A DNA stretch of 11,204 nt, from positions 1-11,204 of the forward strand of contig DYDC01000062.1 in assembly GCA_020718125.1 (NCBI GenBank), given 5' to 3'. The notes under the pieces were generated by a model. That model was not told the origin of the DNA, made no database searches, and saw only the letters and a list, made by a program, of their open reading frames with translations. The translations under genes were made by a program, and so were the position numbers. Origin of the DNA: Methylacidiphilum sp. GTDB taxonomy: Bacteria; Verrucomicrobiota; Verrucomicrobiia; CAIQCK01. Shown piece after piece: positions 1 to 6,806 of this stretch; position 1 is the stretch's first letter; each line of letters starts with the position of its first letter.

Positions 1-1
1 C

Positions 2-112
2 ATCATCAATTCCATCGTAGAGCATCACGGCGGCCGAGGCTCGGACATTTTGACCCCGCCCCCCCGTGGCTTCGCTGACAGTCTAGAGGCCACTCCCACG
101 GCGCGCCAGTAG
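2..112 (+). CDS. Possible 3' end of an upstream gene (partial, unidentified)
   Basis: Frame 2 is open from the window edge to a TAG at 110-112, giving 36 residues that begin IINSIVEHHGGRG and end in a proline- and threonine-rich tail. The peptide is too short to assign a family. The stop falls just before the A/T-rich promoter region of rpsA, the usual place for an upstream gene to end. The open stretch could still be chance in GC-rich DNA. No function is proposed. Confidence 0.3.
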   Translation: MINSIVEHHGGRGSDILTPPPRGFADSLEATPTARQ

Positions 113-172
113 AATTTCTCTGGAAAACAGTGGAAAACAGCGCTTGCCATTGGGTGGGGGTTGGCTTATATA
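113..172 (+). promoter_or_regulatory. rpsA promoter with phased A/T tracts
   Basis: A -35 box TTGCCA (144-149) and a -10 box TATATA (167-172) are separated by exactly 17 bp, which predicts a transcription start near 179-180. Directly upstream, the decamer tggaaaacag occurs twice in tandem (121-140). This puts AAAA tracts at 124-127 and 134-137, with AATTT at 113-117 one more helical turn upstream. A/T tracts phased at 10 bp in front of the -35 resemble an UP element contacted by the RNA polymerase alpha subunit, as expected for a highly expressed ribosomal protein gene. The boxes are seen in the sequence; promoter activity is inferred. Confidence 0.65.
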
Positions 173-213
173 CGCCGCTCCTTTTTCCCCGTGGCCGTGG
201 CCGGCTGCGGGTG

Positions 214-228
214 GCGGCGAGACGCCGC
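214..228 (+). other. GC hairpin in the rpsA leader
   Basis: GCGGCG (214-219) and CGCCGC (223-228) form a perfect 6-bp stem around AGA, about 35 nt after the predicted transcription start. No T-run follows, so it is not an obvious terminator. It may stabilise the leader or may be incidental in GC-rich DNA. Confidence 0.35.
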
Positions 229-264
229 GCAAGAGCGCAAAGAGGGCGCAGGAACTATTAACCA

Positions 265-329
265 GGTGTATCCACCCTTTCGACAGACGCTCGGGTGAGC
301 GTCCACCCCCACGTGGCAACCGAAAGGGG
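265..329 (+). promoter_or_regulatory. rpsA leader element that could hide the Shine-Dalgarno
   Basis: CCCTTTCG (275-282) is perfectly complementary over 8 bp to CGAAAGGG (321-328), which contains most of the rpsA Shine-Dalgarno AAAGGGG (323-329). Between these arms lies a perfect 7-bp hairpin, GACGCTC (286-292) with GAGCGTC (297-303) around GGGT. A competing small hairpin, GGTG (265-268) with CACC (273-276), shares bases 275-276 with the sequestering arm, so the two cannot form together in full. This architecture fits translational control, perhaps autoregulation by S1, which is known for rpsA in enterobacteria. The pairings are seen in the sequence; the switch is inference. Confidence 0.45.
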
Positions 330-339
330 AAAATCCAAC

Positions 340-2031
340 ATGTCCAACCCAATGCAGGAACTTTTCGCGAAGAGCGCGCAGGCGTTCGCGGAGGGCAGTG
401 TCGTCAAAGGCCGTATCATCGAAGTCCGTCCCGACGCCGTCGTCGTGGACATCGGCTACAAGAGCGAAGGGAACATTCCGTCGCAGGAGTTCCCTGACAT
501 CAACGCCGTGCACGTCGGTGACGAGATCGAAGTGCTCCTCGAGAAACTCGAAAACGAGGAGGGCATCGTCGTCCTCTCCTTCGAGAAAGCCGAGGCCAAG
601 AAGAACTGGGACCGCATCGTCGCGATCTGCAACGAAGGCGGCACCGTCGTTGGCAAGGTCAAGAGCGTCGTCAAGGGCGGCCTGCTCGTGAACATCGGCG
701 TCGAGGCGTTCCTGCCCGGCTCCCAGGTGGATGTCATTACGCCGAAGAACCTCCAGGAATTCATCGGCCAGACCATCGAGTGCAAGGTCGTCAAGATCAA
801 CCAGGAACGGCGCAACATCGTTCTTTCGCGGCGCGAACTGGTCGAGCTGCAGCGCTCGGAGAAGCGCAAGAAACTGCTGGCCGAGTTGCAGCCCGGCATG
901 GTCATTCATGGCGCGGTCAAGAACATCACCGACTTTGGCGCGTTTATTGACCTCGACGGCCTGGACGGCCTCCTGCACATCACGGACATGAGTTGGGGCC
1001 GCATCAACCACCCGAGCGAGGTCGTCAAGATGGGCGATACCATCGAGGTGGTGGTGCTGGACGTGAACCGCGAGAAGGAGCGCGTGTCGCTCGGCCTGAA
1101 GCAGCGCACGGCCGACCCGTGGGACAGCATCGAGAACAAGTATCCCGTCGGCACCAAGGTCAAGGGCAAGGTCGTCAACATCGTGCCCTACGGCGCGTTC
1201 GTGGAACTGGAAGAGGGCGTCGAAGGCCTTGTCCACGTCAGCGAACTGTCCTGGACCAAGCGCATCGCGCGGCCCAGCGACGTGCTCGCCGTCGGCGACC
1301 AGGTCGAAGCGGTCGTCCTCTCCATCGCGAGGGACGACAAGAAGATCTCGCTCGGCATCCGCCAGCTTGAGGAAAACCCGTGGACCAAGGTGGCCAGCAA
1401 ATACACCACCGGCACCCGCGTCAGCGGCAGCGTCCGCAACCTCACCAGCTACGGCGCCTTCGTCGAGATCGAGGAAGGCATTGACGGCATGGTCCACGTC
1501 AGCGACATGAGCTGGACCCGGAAGATCAACCACCCCAGCGAAATGCTGAAGAAGGGCGACAAGGTGGACGCCGTCGTGCTCGAGGTGGATCCCGCCCAGC
1601 AGCGCATCGCGCTCGGCCTCAAGCAGCTCAGCGACGACCCGTGGCGCGTGATCGAGCAGAAATACAAGGTCGGCGACATCGTCGAGGGCAAGGTCGGCAA
1701 GCTGGCCAGCTTCGGCGCGTTCGTGCAGCTCCAGGATGACATTGACGGCTTGGTCCATGTCAGCCAGGTCAGCGAGGAGCGCGTCGAGAAGATCAAGAGC
1801 GTGCTCAAGGTCGGTGACACCGTCCGCGCCCGCGTCATCAAGATTGACGGCAACGAGCGCCGCATCGGCCTCTCCATCAAGGCGGCCAACTACTCCCCCG
1901 AGCAGCTCAAGGTTGCGCAGGAGGAATACGACAAGCTCAAGCCCGGCGAAGACATGGTCGGCTTGGGCGAGGCGTTCGAGGAAGCCGAGAAGAAGCAGGA
2001 AGAGGATCGAAAGGACGACGAGAAGAAGTAA
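340..2031 (+). CDS. rpsA: 30S ribosomal protein S1
   Basis: This encodes S1, the ribosomal protein that binds mRNA and helps load structured or weakly initiated messages on the 30S subunit. The product has 563 residues, close to the 557 of E. coli S1. Six S1/OB-fold repeats start near residues 19, 100, 186, 272, 358 and 444. Repeats 3-6 show the typical signature, such as YGAFVELEEGVEGLVHVSELSW in repeat 4. Repeats 1 and 2 are divergent, as in the family, where they mainly bind the ribosome. A lysine- and glutamate-rich tail runs from about 516 to the end. The ATG at 340 is preferred because AAAGGGG lies 10 nt upstream. An in-frame GTG at 295 lies inside the leader hairpin and would add 15 non-homologous residues. 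The gene has its own promoter and terminator. Confidence 0.97.
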   Translation: MSNPMQELFAKSAQAFAEGSVVKGRIIEVRPDAVVVDIGYKSEGNIPSQEFPDINAVHVGDEIEVLLEKLENEEGIVVLSFEKAEAKKNWDRIVAICNEGGTVVGKVKSVVKGGLLVNIGVEAFLPGSQVDVITPKNLQEFIGQTIECKVVKINQERRNIVLSRRELVELQRSEKRKKLLAELQPGMVIHGAVKNITDFGAFIDLDGLDGLLHITDMSWGRINHPSEVVKMGDTIEVVVLDVNREKERVSLGLKQRTADPWDSIENKYPVGTKVKGKVVNIVPYGAFVELEEGVEGLVHVSELSWTKRIARPSDVLAVGDQVEAVVLSIARDDKKISLGIRQLEENPWTKVASKYTTGTRVSGSVRNLTSYGAFVEIEEGIDGMVHVSDMSWTRKINHPSEMLKKGDKVDAVVLEVDPAQQRIALGLKQLSDDPWRVIEQKYKVGDIVEGKVGKLASFGAFVQLQDDIDGLVHVSQVSEERVEKIKSVLKVGDTVRARVIKIDGNERRIGLSIKAANYSPEQLKVAQEEYDKLKPGEDMVGLGEAFEEAEKKQEEDRKDDEKK

Positions 2032-2054
2032 TCGTCCATCCAACCTAAAGACTC

Positions 2055-2088
2055 CGAAAGGCCCCGGTGAAAACACCGTGGCCTTTCG
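2055..2088 (+). terminator. Hairpin terminator after rpsA
   Basis: A 34-nt inverted repeat lies 23 nt after the rpsA stop. Nine base pairs (2055-2063 with 2080-2088) and five more (2065-2069 with 2074-2078) are separated by one C/T mismatch, with an AAAA loop. The sequence after the stem is CGTTTCC, so the T-run is short. The stem is strong enough to act as a terminator or 3' stabiliser. It separates rpsA from tyrS. Confidence 0.75.
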
Positions 2089-2098
2089 CGTTTCCGCC

Positions 2099-2127
2099 TT
2101 GCCCGCGGGGGCGGTTTCTTCCATTCT
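2099..2127 (+). promoter_or_regulatory. Putative promoter of a leaderless tyrS mRNA
   Basis: TTGCCC (2099-2104, 4 of 6 matches to TTGACA) lies 17 bp before CATTCT (2122-2127, 3 of 6 matches to TATAAT). Exactly 7 nt separate the -10-like box from the ATG at 2135, so transcription would start at or next to the A of the start codon. No Shine-Dalgarno is visible. The -10 match alone is poor; support comes mainly from the same geometry at pfk and exbB. Confidence 0.4.
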
Positions 2128-2134
2128 CACCGGC

Positions 2135-3337
2135 ATGTTCAGGCCTGTTGACGAACAATTGAAGATGCTCTGCGCCGGCGCGGTGCAGATCGAGACGGTG
2201 GACGAACTGCGCAAGAAGCTGGAGGCGTCGCGCGCCGCCAGCCGGCCGTTGCGCGTGAAGCTCGGCATGGACCCGACCGCGCCGGACATCCATCTCGGCC
2301 ACACGGTGGTGCTGCGCAAGATGCGCGAGTTCCAGGACCTCGGCCATAAGGCGGTGCTCATCATCGGCGATTACACGGCGATGATCGGCGACCCGTCGGG
2401 CAAGACCAAGACGCGGCCGATGTTGCCGCCGGAGGCGATCAAGCGCAACGCGGAGACGTATTTCCAGCAAGCGGGCAAGGCGCTGGACACCGCGCCGGAG
2501 AAGCTGGAGATTCGCTACAACAGCGAGTGGCTGGGCAAGATGAATCTTGCGGACATGCTGAAGCTGTCTTCGCGCGTGACGGCGGCCCAAATCTTCCAGC
2601 GTCGCGATTTCAAGGAGCGTTTGAAGAATGACGTGGACATCGCGTTGAGCGAGTTCATTTATCCGCTCATGCAGGGCTGGGACTCTGTCGTGATCCGGGC
2701 GGATGTTGAACTTGGCGGCACCGACCAGCTTTTCAACAATCTCGTCGGGCGGGAGCTTCAACGTGATGAGAAGCAGGAGCCGCAAGTGGTGATGGTCATG
2801 CCAATCCTTGAGGGGCTTGATGGCGCGCAAAAGATGAGCAAGAGCCTCGGCAATTACATCGGCGTGAGCGAGCCGCCGAACGAGATGTTTGGCAAGGCCA
2901 TGAGCATCAGCGATGACCTGATGTGGCGATGGTATGAGATGCTCCCCGGCAAGGCGGAGGCCGATATCGCGGCGCTCAAGGCCGGCCATCCGATGGAGGC
3001 GAAGAAGGCGCTCGCTGCCGCGCTGGTGGAGCGGTTCCACGGCGCGAATGCGGCCCAGGCCGCCCGCGAGCATTTTGACAACCAGTTCTCGAAGAAGAAG
3101 CTCGACGAGGTGGCCGAGCCGCTTGCGGTTGCCGCGGGCAAGATCGGCCTCATCGAACTGGTCGGGAAGACGGGCGCGTTCAAGAGCCGCGGCGACATCC
3201 GGCGCATCATCCAAGAGGGTGGGGTGCAGCTCGACGGAGAGAAGCAAACCGACCCGAAGGCTGTCATCGAGCCGCGGGCGGGCCAGATTCTGCGGGCGGG
3301 CAAGCGCGTGATCCGGAGGATCGAACTGGCGGGCTAG
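2135..3337 (+). CDS. tyrS: Tyrosyl-tRNA synthetase (TyrZ-like)
   Basis: This class I aminoacyl-tRNA synthetase activates tyrosine with ATP and charges tRNA-Tyr. The product has 400 residues, normal for the TyrZ-like branch (about 400-415). The HIGH motif is HLGH (residues 53-56) in the context PDIHLGHTVVLRK. The KMSKS loop is at 233-237. The segment YPLMQGWDSVVIRADVELGG followed by TDQ is the TyrZ-type tyrosine-binding region; the E. coli-type enzyme has a different sequence here. An RNA-binding S4 domain occupies about 338-398. The ATG at 2135 is chosen because homology begins shortly after it. The frame is open far upstream, but that extension is antiparallel in meaning to rpsA coding and looks like chance. 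The gene stands alone after the rpsA terminator, 59 bp before pfk. Confidence 0.95.
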   Translation: MFRPVDEQLKMLCAGAVQIETVDELRKKLEASRAASRPLRVKLGMDPTAPDIHLGHTVVLRKMREFQDLGHKAVLIIGDYTAMIGDPSGKTKTRPMLPPEAIKRNAETYFQQAGKALDTAPEKLEIRYNSEWLGKMNLADMLKLSSRVTAAQIFQRRDFKERLKNDVDIALSEFIYPLMQGWDSVVIRADVELGGTDQLFNNLVGRELQRDEKQEPQVVMVMPILEGLDGAQKMSKSLGNYIGVSEPPNEMFGKAMSISDDLMWRWYEMLPGKAEADIAALKAGHPMEAKKALAAALVERFHGANAAQAAREHFDNQFSKKKLDEVAEPLAVAAGKIGLIELVGKTGAFKSRGDIRRIIQEGGVQLDGEKQTDPKAVIEPRAGQILRAGKRVIRRIELAG

Positions 3338-3361
3338 TGGATGGGCCGGCCGAGAATGAGG

Positions 3362-3389
3362 TGGAGAAACTTAGCGGGAAAGGTATGCT
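3362..3389 (+). promoter_or_regulatory. Putative promoter of a leaderless pfk mRNA
   Basis: TATGCT (3384-3389) matches TATAAT at 4 of 6 positions and ends exactly 7 nt before the pfk ATG at 3397. TGGAGA (3362-3367, 4 of 6 to TTGACA) lies 16 bp upstream of it. An alternative reading is that AAAGG (3379-3383) is a weak Shine-Dalgarno, but its spacing of 13 nt to the ATG is long. Confidence 0.4.
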
Positions 3390-3396
3390 CTGAACC

Positions 3397-4695
3397 ATGA
3401 CGATCATGATGAAATCCATAAGCCATGACGGCGGGCCGCAGGGAACAATTGCGATTCTGGTCGGAGGCGGGCCTGCGCCGGGCATCAACGGGGTCATCGC
3501 CGCGGCGACCATCGAGGCCATCGAGCAGGGCAAACGGGTGGTCGGCATCTACGACGGGTTCAAGTGGCTTGCGCGAAACGACGTGGGCCACGTCAAGGAG
3601 TTGACGATTGACGATGTCTCGCGCATCCATTTCCAAGGCGGCTCCATCTTGCGCACCTCGCGTGAGAACCCGACGAAGGACCCGCAGAAGATGGCCAGCG
3701 TGATTTCGGCGCTGCGGGAGTTGCGGGTGGATTGTCTGGTGACCATCGGCGGCGATGACACGGCGTTCAGCGCGAGCCAGGTGGCCAAGCACGCCAATGG
3801 CGAAATCCGCGTCGCGCACGTGCCGAAGACGATTGACAACGACCTGCCGCTGCCCGGCCTGGCGCCGACGTTCGGCTACGAGACCGCCCGGTCGGTCGGC
3901 GCGGAGATTGTCCGCAACCTGATGGAGGACGCGCGGACGACGGGACGGTGGTATTTCGTCATCGCGATGGGGCGGCACGCGGGTCATCTGGCGCTTGGCA
4001 TGAGCAAGGCCGCCGGCGCGACGCTGTGCATCATTCCGGAGGAGTTCGAACAACCCAAAGTCACGTTGGCGGCGATGTGCGATGTGATCGAAGGCACGAT
4101 CATCAAGCGCCGGGCGACGGACCGTCCGCACGGGGTGGCGGTGATGGCCGAGGGCCTGGCCAGCAAGCTCACAGATGAAGACCTCGCGGAGTTGGGCCGG
4201 AAGAATCTCGCCACGGTGGACCGTGACGAGCACGGCAACATGCGGCTCTCGGAGGTGAACCTCGGCAAGGCGATCCGCGACGAGGTGGAACGGCGGTTTG
4301 CCGCGCGGAAGATCAAGCTGACGATTGTCGAGAAGGTGATCGGCTACGAGGTCCGCTGTGCCGCGCCGGTGCCGTTCGACTGCGAATACACGCGCGACCT
4401 GGGATACGCGGCCGTCCGGTTCCTGGCGGGTGGCGGTTCGGCGGCGATGGTCAGCATCCAGGGCGGCAAGATGGTGCCGATGTTCTTCAAGGACATGATG
4501 GACGAGCGCGGCAAGACCAAGGTGCGGTTTGTGGACACGACCACGGAATCGTATCGTGTCGCGCGTGAATACATGATCCGGCTCGGACCGGAGGATTTCC
4601 GCAACGAGCAATGGGTGGCCCGGCTCGCCGAGAGCGGCGGCTGCACGACCGAGGAGTTCGTGAACAAATTCGGCCGGTTCGCGCAGGCTGGATAA
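3397..4695 (+). CDS. pfp: 6-phosphofructokinase, predicted pyrophosphate-dependent
   Basis: This enzyme phosphorylates fructose 6-phosphate to fructose 1,6-bisphosphate in the cytoplasm. The product has 432 residues, longer than the roughly 320 of E. coli PfkA. Visible motifs are GGGPAPGING (from residue 23), GGDDT (118-122), PKTIDND (143-149, with catalytic Asp147) and MGRHAG (from 191). Two positions decide the phosphoryl donor: E. coli Gly104 is Asp121 here, and Gly124 is Lys144. Both are the residues typical of enzymes that use pyrophosphate and work reversibly, so PPi is the predicted donor. Some Lys-type enzymes use ATP, but these usually keep Gly at the first position. ATG 3397 is chosen; ATGs at 3406 and 3409 are possible alternatives. 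The UVR-motif gene follows after 41 bp, probably in the same transcript. Confidence 0.92.
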   Translation: MTIMMKSISHDGGPQGTIAILVGGGPAPGINGVIAAATIEAIEQGKRVVGIYDGFKWLARNDVGHVKELTIDDVSRIHFQGGSILRTSRENPTKDPQKMASVISALRELRVDCLVTIGGDDTAFSASQVAKHANGEIRVAHVPKTIDNDLPLPGLAPTFGYETARSVGAEIVRNLMEDARTTGRWYFVIAMGRHAGHLALGMSKAAGATLCIIPEEFEQPKVTLAAMCDVIEGTIIKRRATDRPHGVAVMAEGLASKLTDEDLAELGRKNLATVDRDEHGNMRLSEVNLGKAIRDEVERRFAARKIKLTIVEKVIGYEVRCAAPVPFDCEYTRDLGYAAVRFLAGGGSAAMVSIQGGKMVPMFFKDMMDERGKTKVRFVDTTTESYRVAREYMIRLGPEDFRNEQWVARLAESGGCTTEEFVNKFGRFAQAG

Positions 4696-4736
4696 CGGGC
4701 GCAGCTTGGCGATTCTCAGCGACGCACGGTGAGGCA

Positions 4737-5498
4737 ATGAGCAAGCAATTTGATTTGCGGGAAATCTTCGACAGTTGGCCTTACGACCCGGACGACTGCG
4801 TGCGGCTCGTGCGCGGCGCGGACGGCCGCGAGATCATGCAGGTCCGCGAGCCGCTGGGCATCGAGCAATACGAGGTGGACGGCCGGCCGGACGGGGAGCG
4901 GCCTTACGGCATGGAGTCGGTGCTGGAGCATCACCTGTCGCGGCTCGCGAAGGCGCGCGCGGAGGTGGAATCGCTCAAACTGTCCACGGAGGAATGTGCG
5001 GAGCTGTTCAACGAGGGCGTGCTCTACTACTACCGCTACGCCCATTTCTTCCAGCTCAAGGACTGGGCGCGCACGGCGCGTGACACGGCGCGGAACATGC
5101 GCTTGTTTGACTTCGTCCATCGCCATGCGCGGCGGGAGGAGGACCGGATGCAGCTTGAACAGTGGCGGCCCTACATCCTGCGGATGAACGCCATCGCCCG
5201 TGCGATGATCAAGCTGGAGGCGCAGCAGCATGATGAAGCCATCGCGATTGCGCGGGGTGCGATCGAGCAGTTGGAGGCGCTGCCGCTGCTGGAACACGAG
5301 ACGTTCCAGTTTGAGCGCGAACGGTCGTCGGTGGCGCTGCGCGAGTTTGTGGAGCAGACCATGAAGACACGGCCGCGGGGCGAAGCGGAACGGTTGCAGG
5401 AGGAGTTGCAGAAGGCGATCAAGGCGGAGCATTTCGAGCGGGCGGCGCAGTTGCGCGACCGCCTTCGCATCCTGCGCGATGCGGCGGCTGGCAAGTAG
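4737..5498 (+). CDS. UVR (UvrB/UvrC) motif protein of unknown function
   Basis: The product has 253 residues and is soluble, with no signal peptide or membrane segment. The C-terminus (about 216-249) holds a UVR motif, with EEL, EHFERAAQLRDR and a second helix; this helical hairpin lets UvrB and UvrC interact and also occurs in Clp regulators such as McsA. There is no helicase or nuclease domain, so this is not a repair enzyme itself. The N-terminal part (IFDSWPYDPDDCVRLVRG and following) gives way to long helices from about 60 to 205 that resemble TPR-like hairpins. ATG 4737 has GAGG only 2 nt away, an unusually short spacing. Its place 41 bp after pfk suggests co-transcription. The function is unknown; an adaptor or regulatory role is a guess from the motif. 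Confidence 0.8.
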   Translation: MSKQFDLREIFDSWPYDPDDCVRLVRGADGREIMQVREPLGIEQYEVDGRPDGERPYGMESVLEHHLSRLAKARAEVESLKLSTEECAELFNEGVLYYYRYAHFFQLKDWARTARDTARNMRLFDFVHRHARREEDRMQLEQWRPYILRMNAIARAMIKLEAQQHDEAIAIARGAIEQLEALPLLEHETFQFERERSSVALREFVEQTMKTRPRGEAERLQEELQKAIKAEHFERAAQLRDRLRILRDAAAGK

Positions 5499-5501
5499 GA
5501 C

Positions 5502-5530
5502 TGCGCCCGGACGTTGTGGCGCGGGCGGCA
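5502..5530 (+). terminator. Weak GC hairpin after the UVR-motif gene
   Basis: CGCCCG (5504-5509) pairs with CGGGCG (5522-5527), and TG (5502-5503) with CA (5529-5530) across a bulged G, around a 12-nt loop. No T-run follows. Its position between a stop codon and a candidate promoter fits a terminator, but the evidence is weak. Confidence 0.25.
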
Positions 5531-5556
5531 ATTCTCGCGGAGCGGAGATTCTGGCC

Positions 5557-5585
5557 TTGAATGCGGCGGGGGCGGCCACTAGATT
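5557..5585 (+). promoter_or_regulatory. Putative promoter of the exbB-exbD-TPR-VWA operon (leaderless)
   Basis: TTGAAT (5557-5562, 4 of 6 to TTGACA) lies exactly 17 bp before TAGATT (5580-5585, 4 of 6 to TATAAT). The -10 ends exactly 7 nt before the ATG at 5593, so the transcript would begin at the start codon. No Shine-Dalgarno precedes that ATG. This is the clearest of the three leaderless-type promoters in the window. Confidence 0.5.
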
Positions 5586-5592
5586 ACGCGGC

Positions 5593-6357
5593 ATGAAAAT
5601 GAAAATGCTTTCAGCCGTGTTGTTTGCGTGCATCGTGCCCGCGGTCGCGCTCGCTCAGGAAGCGGCGCCCGTCAAGCCCTGGACTCCAGAAGGCATGACG
5701 CTGTGGGAAATCATCTGGGCAGGCGGTTGGATTCTGATCCCAATGGTCCTGCTCTCGGTCGTCGGCATGGCGATGGTGGTTTATTACTTCCTCGCCCTGC
5801 GCCGCGACAAGATTGTGGATCCGGCCTTTGTGGAAGGCGCGCGCCGGCTTCTGCGCGAGAGGCGGTTTGACCGGGTGGAGATGCTCTGCAACGCCTCCGG
5901 ACGGCCAATCGCGATGATCCTGCGCGCGGCGCTGGATGCGCGGGCGGCCCGTGGATCGGGTGAAGTGCTTGCCGTGCACGCAGCCGCCGAGGCCGAGGGC
6001 GGGCGGCAGAGCACGATGTTGTGGGAACAGATCCATTACCTGATGGACATCGTGGTGGTGGCGCCGATGATCGGGCTGCTTGGCACGGTGGTGGGCATGA
6101 TCCGGAGTTTCTCCGGCGTGGCGCTCGATGTCAGCTCGGCGAAGCCGATCGTGCTGGCGCATGGTGTCGCGCAGGCGCTCACGAGCACGGCCCTGGGCCT
6201 TTGCGTGGCGATCCCGGCGGCGATTTTCTACGCCTACTTCCGTGGCCGGGTGAACGTGCTGACAATGGACATGGAGACTGCGAGCACCGAATTGGTCAAC
6301 CGGCTCGCCGGCGCTGACGCCGCGGCTGCCGAGCAGGGGGCCGCCAACAAGCCATGA
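5593..6357 (+). CDS. MotA/TolQ/ExbB-family proton channel protein
   Basis: This is the five-fold motor subunit of an ExbBD/TolQR-type complex, which turns proton flow across the inner membrane into movement of a partner protein. The product has 254 residues. A signal peptide (MKMKMLSAVLFACIVPAVALA, probable cleavage before QEA) precedes TM1 (about 38-65). TM2 contains GLLGTVVGMIRSF with Thr165, and TM3 contains ALTSTALGL with Thr199; these match the channel-lining threonines Thr148 and Thr181 of E. coli ExbB. The cytoplasmic domain lies between TM1 and TM2, as in the family. The stop overlaps the exbD-like start by 4 bp (ATGA at 6354-6357), so the two are translationally coupled. The sequence does not show whether it is closer to ExbB or TolQ, so no symbol is given. 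Confidence 0.92.
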   Translation: MKMKMLSAVLFACIVPAVALAQEAAPVKPWTPEGMTLWEIIWAGGWILIPMVLLSVVGMAMVVYYFLALRRDKIVDPAFVEGARRLLRERRFDRVEMLCNASGRPIAMILRAALDARAARGSGEVLAVHAAAEAEGGRQSTMLWEQIHYLMDIVVVAPMIGLLGTVVGMIRSFSGVALDVSSAKPIVLAHGVAQALTSTALGLCVAIPAAIFYAYFRGRVNVLTMDMETASTELVNRLAGADAAAAEQGAANKP

Positions 6358-6800
6358 ACTTCCGCCGCCGCAACCGTTCGCAGCCGCCGGGATTCCAGAT
6401 CATCCCAATCATTGACGTGATCTTGCTGCTGCTGATCTTCTTCGTCTCCACGTGGACGTATGCCCAGTGGGAGAAGCAGATGGACATCACCGTGCCGACG
6501 GCCAAGGAAACCACCGCGCCGCGCCGGCTGCCGGGCGAGATCATCATCAACATCGGCAAGGACGGCGAGGTGATCCTCAACCAGAAGAAGCTCACGACCG
6601 ACGAACTGCGGTCCATTCTGGCGCGCATCGCGAAACAGTTTCCCGACCAGTCGGTGATCTTGCGGGGTGATGAGGCCACGGCCTACAAGGCCATCGTTCG
6701 CGTGCTCGACGCTTGCCGCCAGGCCGACATCTGGAACGTCGCGTTCGCGACCAAACCCGCGGAGGCCGCGGCCCCGCCTCCGGCACCCACGGCGAAATAA
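6354..6800 (+). CDS. ExbD/TolR-family proton channel subunit
   Basis: This is the partner of the preceding channel protein. A single membrane helix (about 16-38, IIPIIDVILLLLIFFVST) carries Asp21, the protonatable residue equivalent to Asp25 of ExbD, inside the five-subunit pore. A short basic cytoplasmic N-terminus (RRRNR) precedes it. The periplasmic domain (about 55-135) has the ExbD/TolR fold pattern, including GEIIINIGKDGEVILN and ILRGDEATAYKAIVRVLD. The product has 148 residues, normal for the family, and ends in a short Ala/Pro tail. CAGGGGG (6334-6340) could serve as Shine-Dalgarno but is 13 nt away, and the ATGA overlap makes coupling more likely. The TPR gene starts 6 bp after its stop. 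Confidence 0.93.
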   Translation: MNFRRRNRSQPPGFQIIPIIDVILLLLIFFVSTWTYAQWEKQMDITVPTAKETTAPRRLPGEIIINIGKDGEVILNQKKLTTDELRSILARIAKQFPDQSVILRGDEATAYKAIVRVLDACRQADIWNVAFATKPAEAAAPPPAPTAK

Positions 6801-6806
6801 TTCGTG

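Noticed and set aside
295..339. Upstream GTG start for rpsA adding 15 residues
   Set aside because: The GTG lies in a perfect hairpin, has no Shine-Dalgarno, and the extra residues are not part of S1. ATG 340 has a well-spaced AAAGGGG.
1736..2134. N-terminal extension of the tyrS frame back into rpsA
   Set aside because: The extension is Ser/Arg-rich, overlaps rpsA and crosses a terminator. TyrRS homology starts just after ATG 2135, and the 400-residue length from there fits the family.
166..2364. Long open frame of 732 codons on the - strand, opposite rpsA and the start of tyrS
   Set aside because: It is the antisense of a certain rpsA gene and runs through its terminator. The product is low in complexity (Asp-, Leu- and Ala-rich) and resembles no protein family. 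GC-rich codon bias explains it.
3334..4737. Open frame of 467 codons on the - strand, opposite pfk
   Set aside because: The pfk gene on the + strand has all family motifs in the same region; the antisense product has none.
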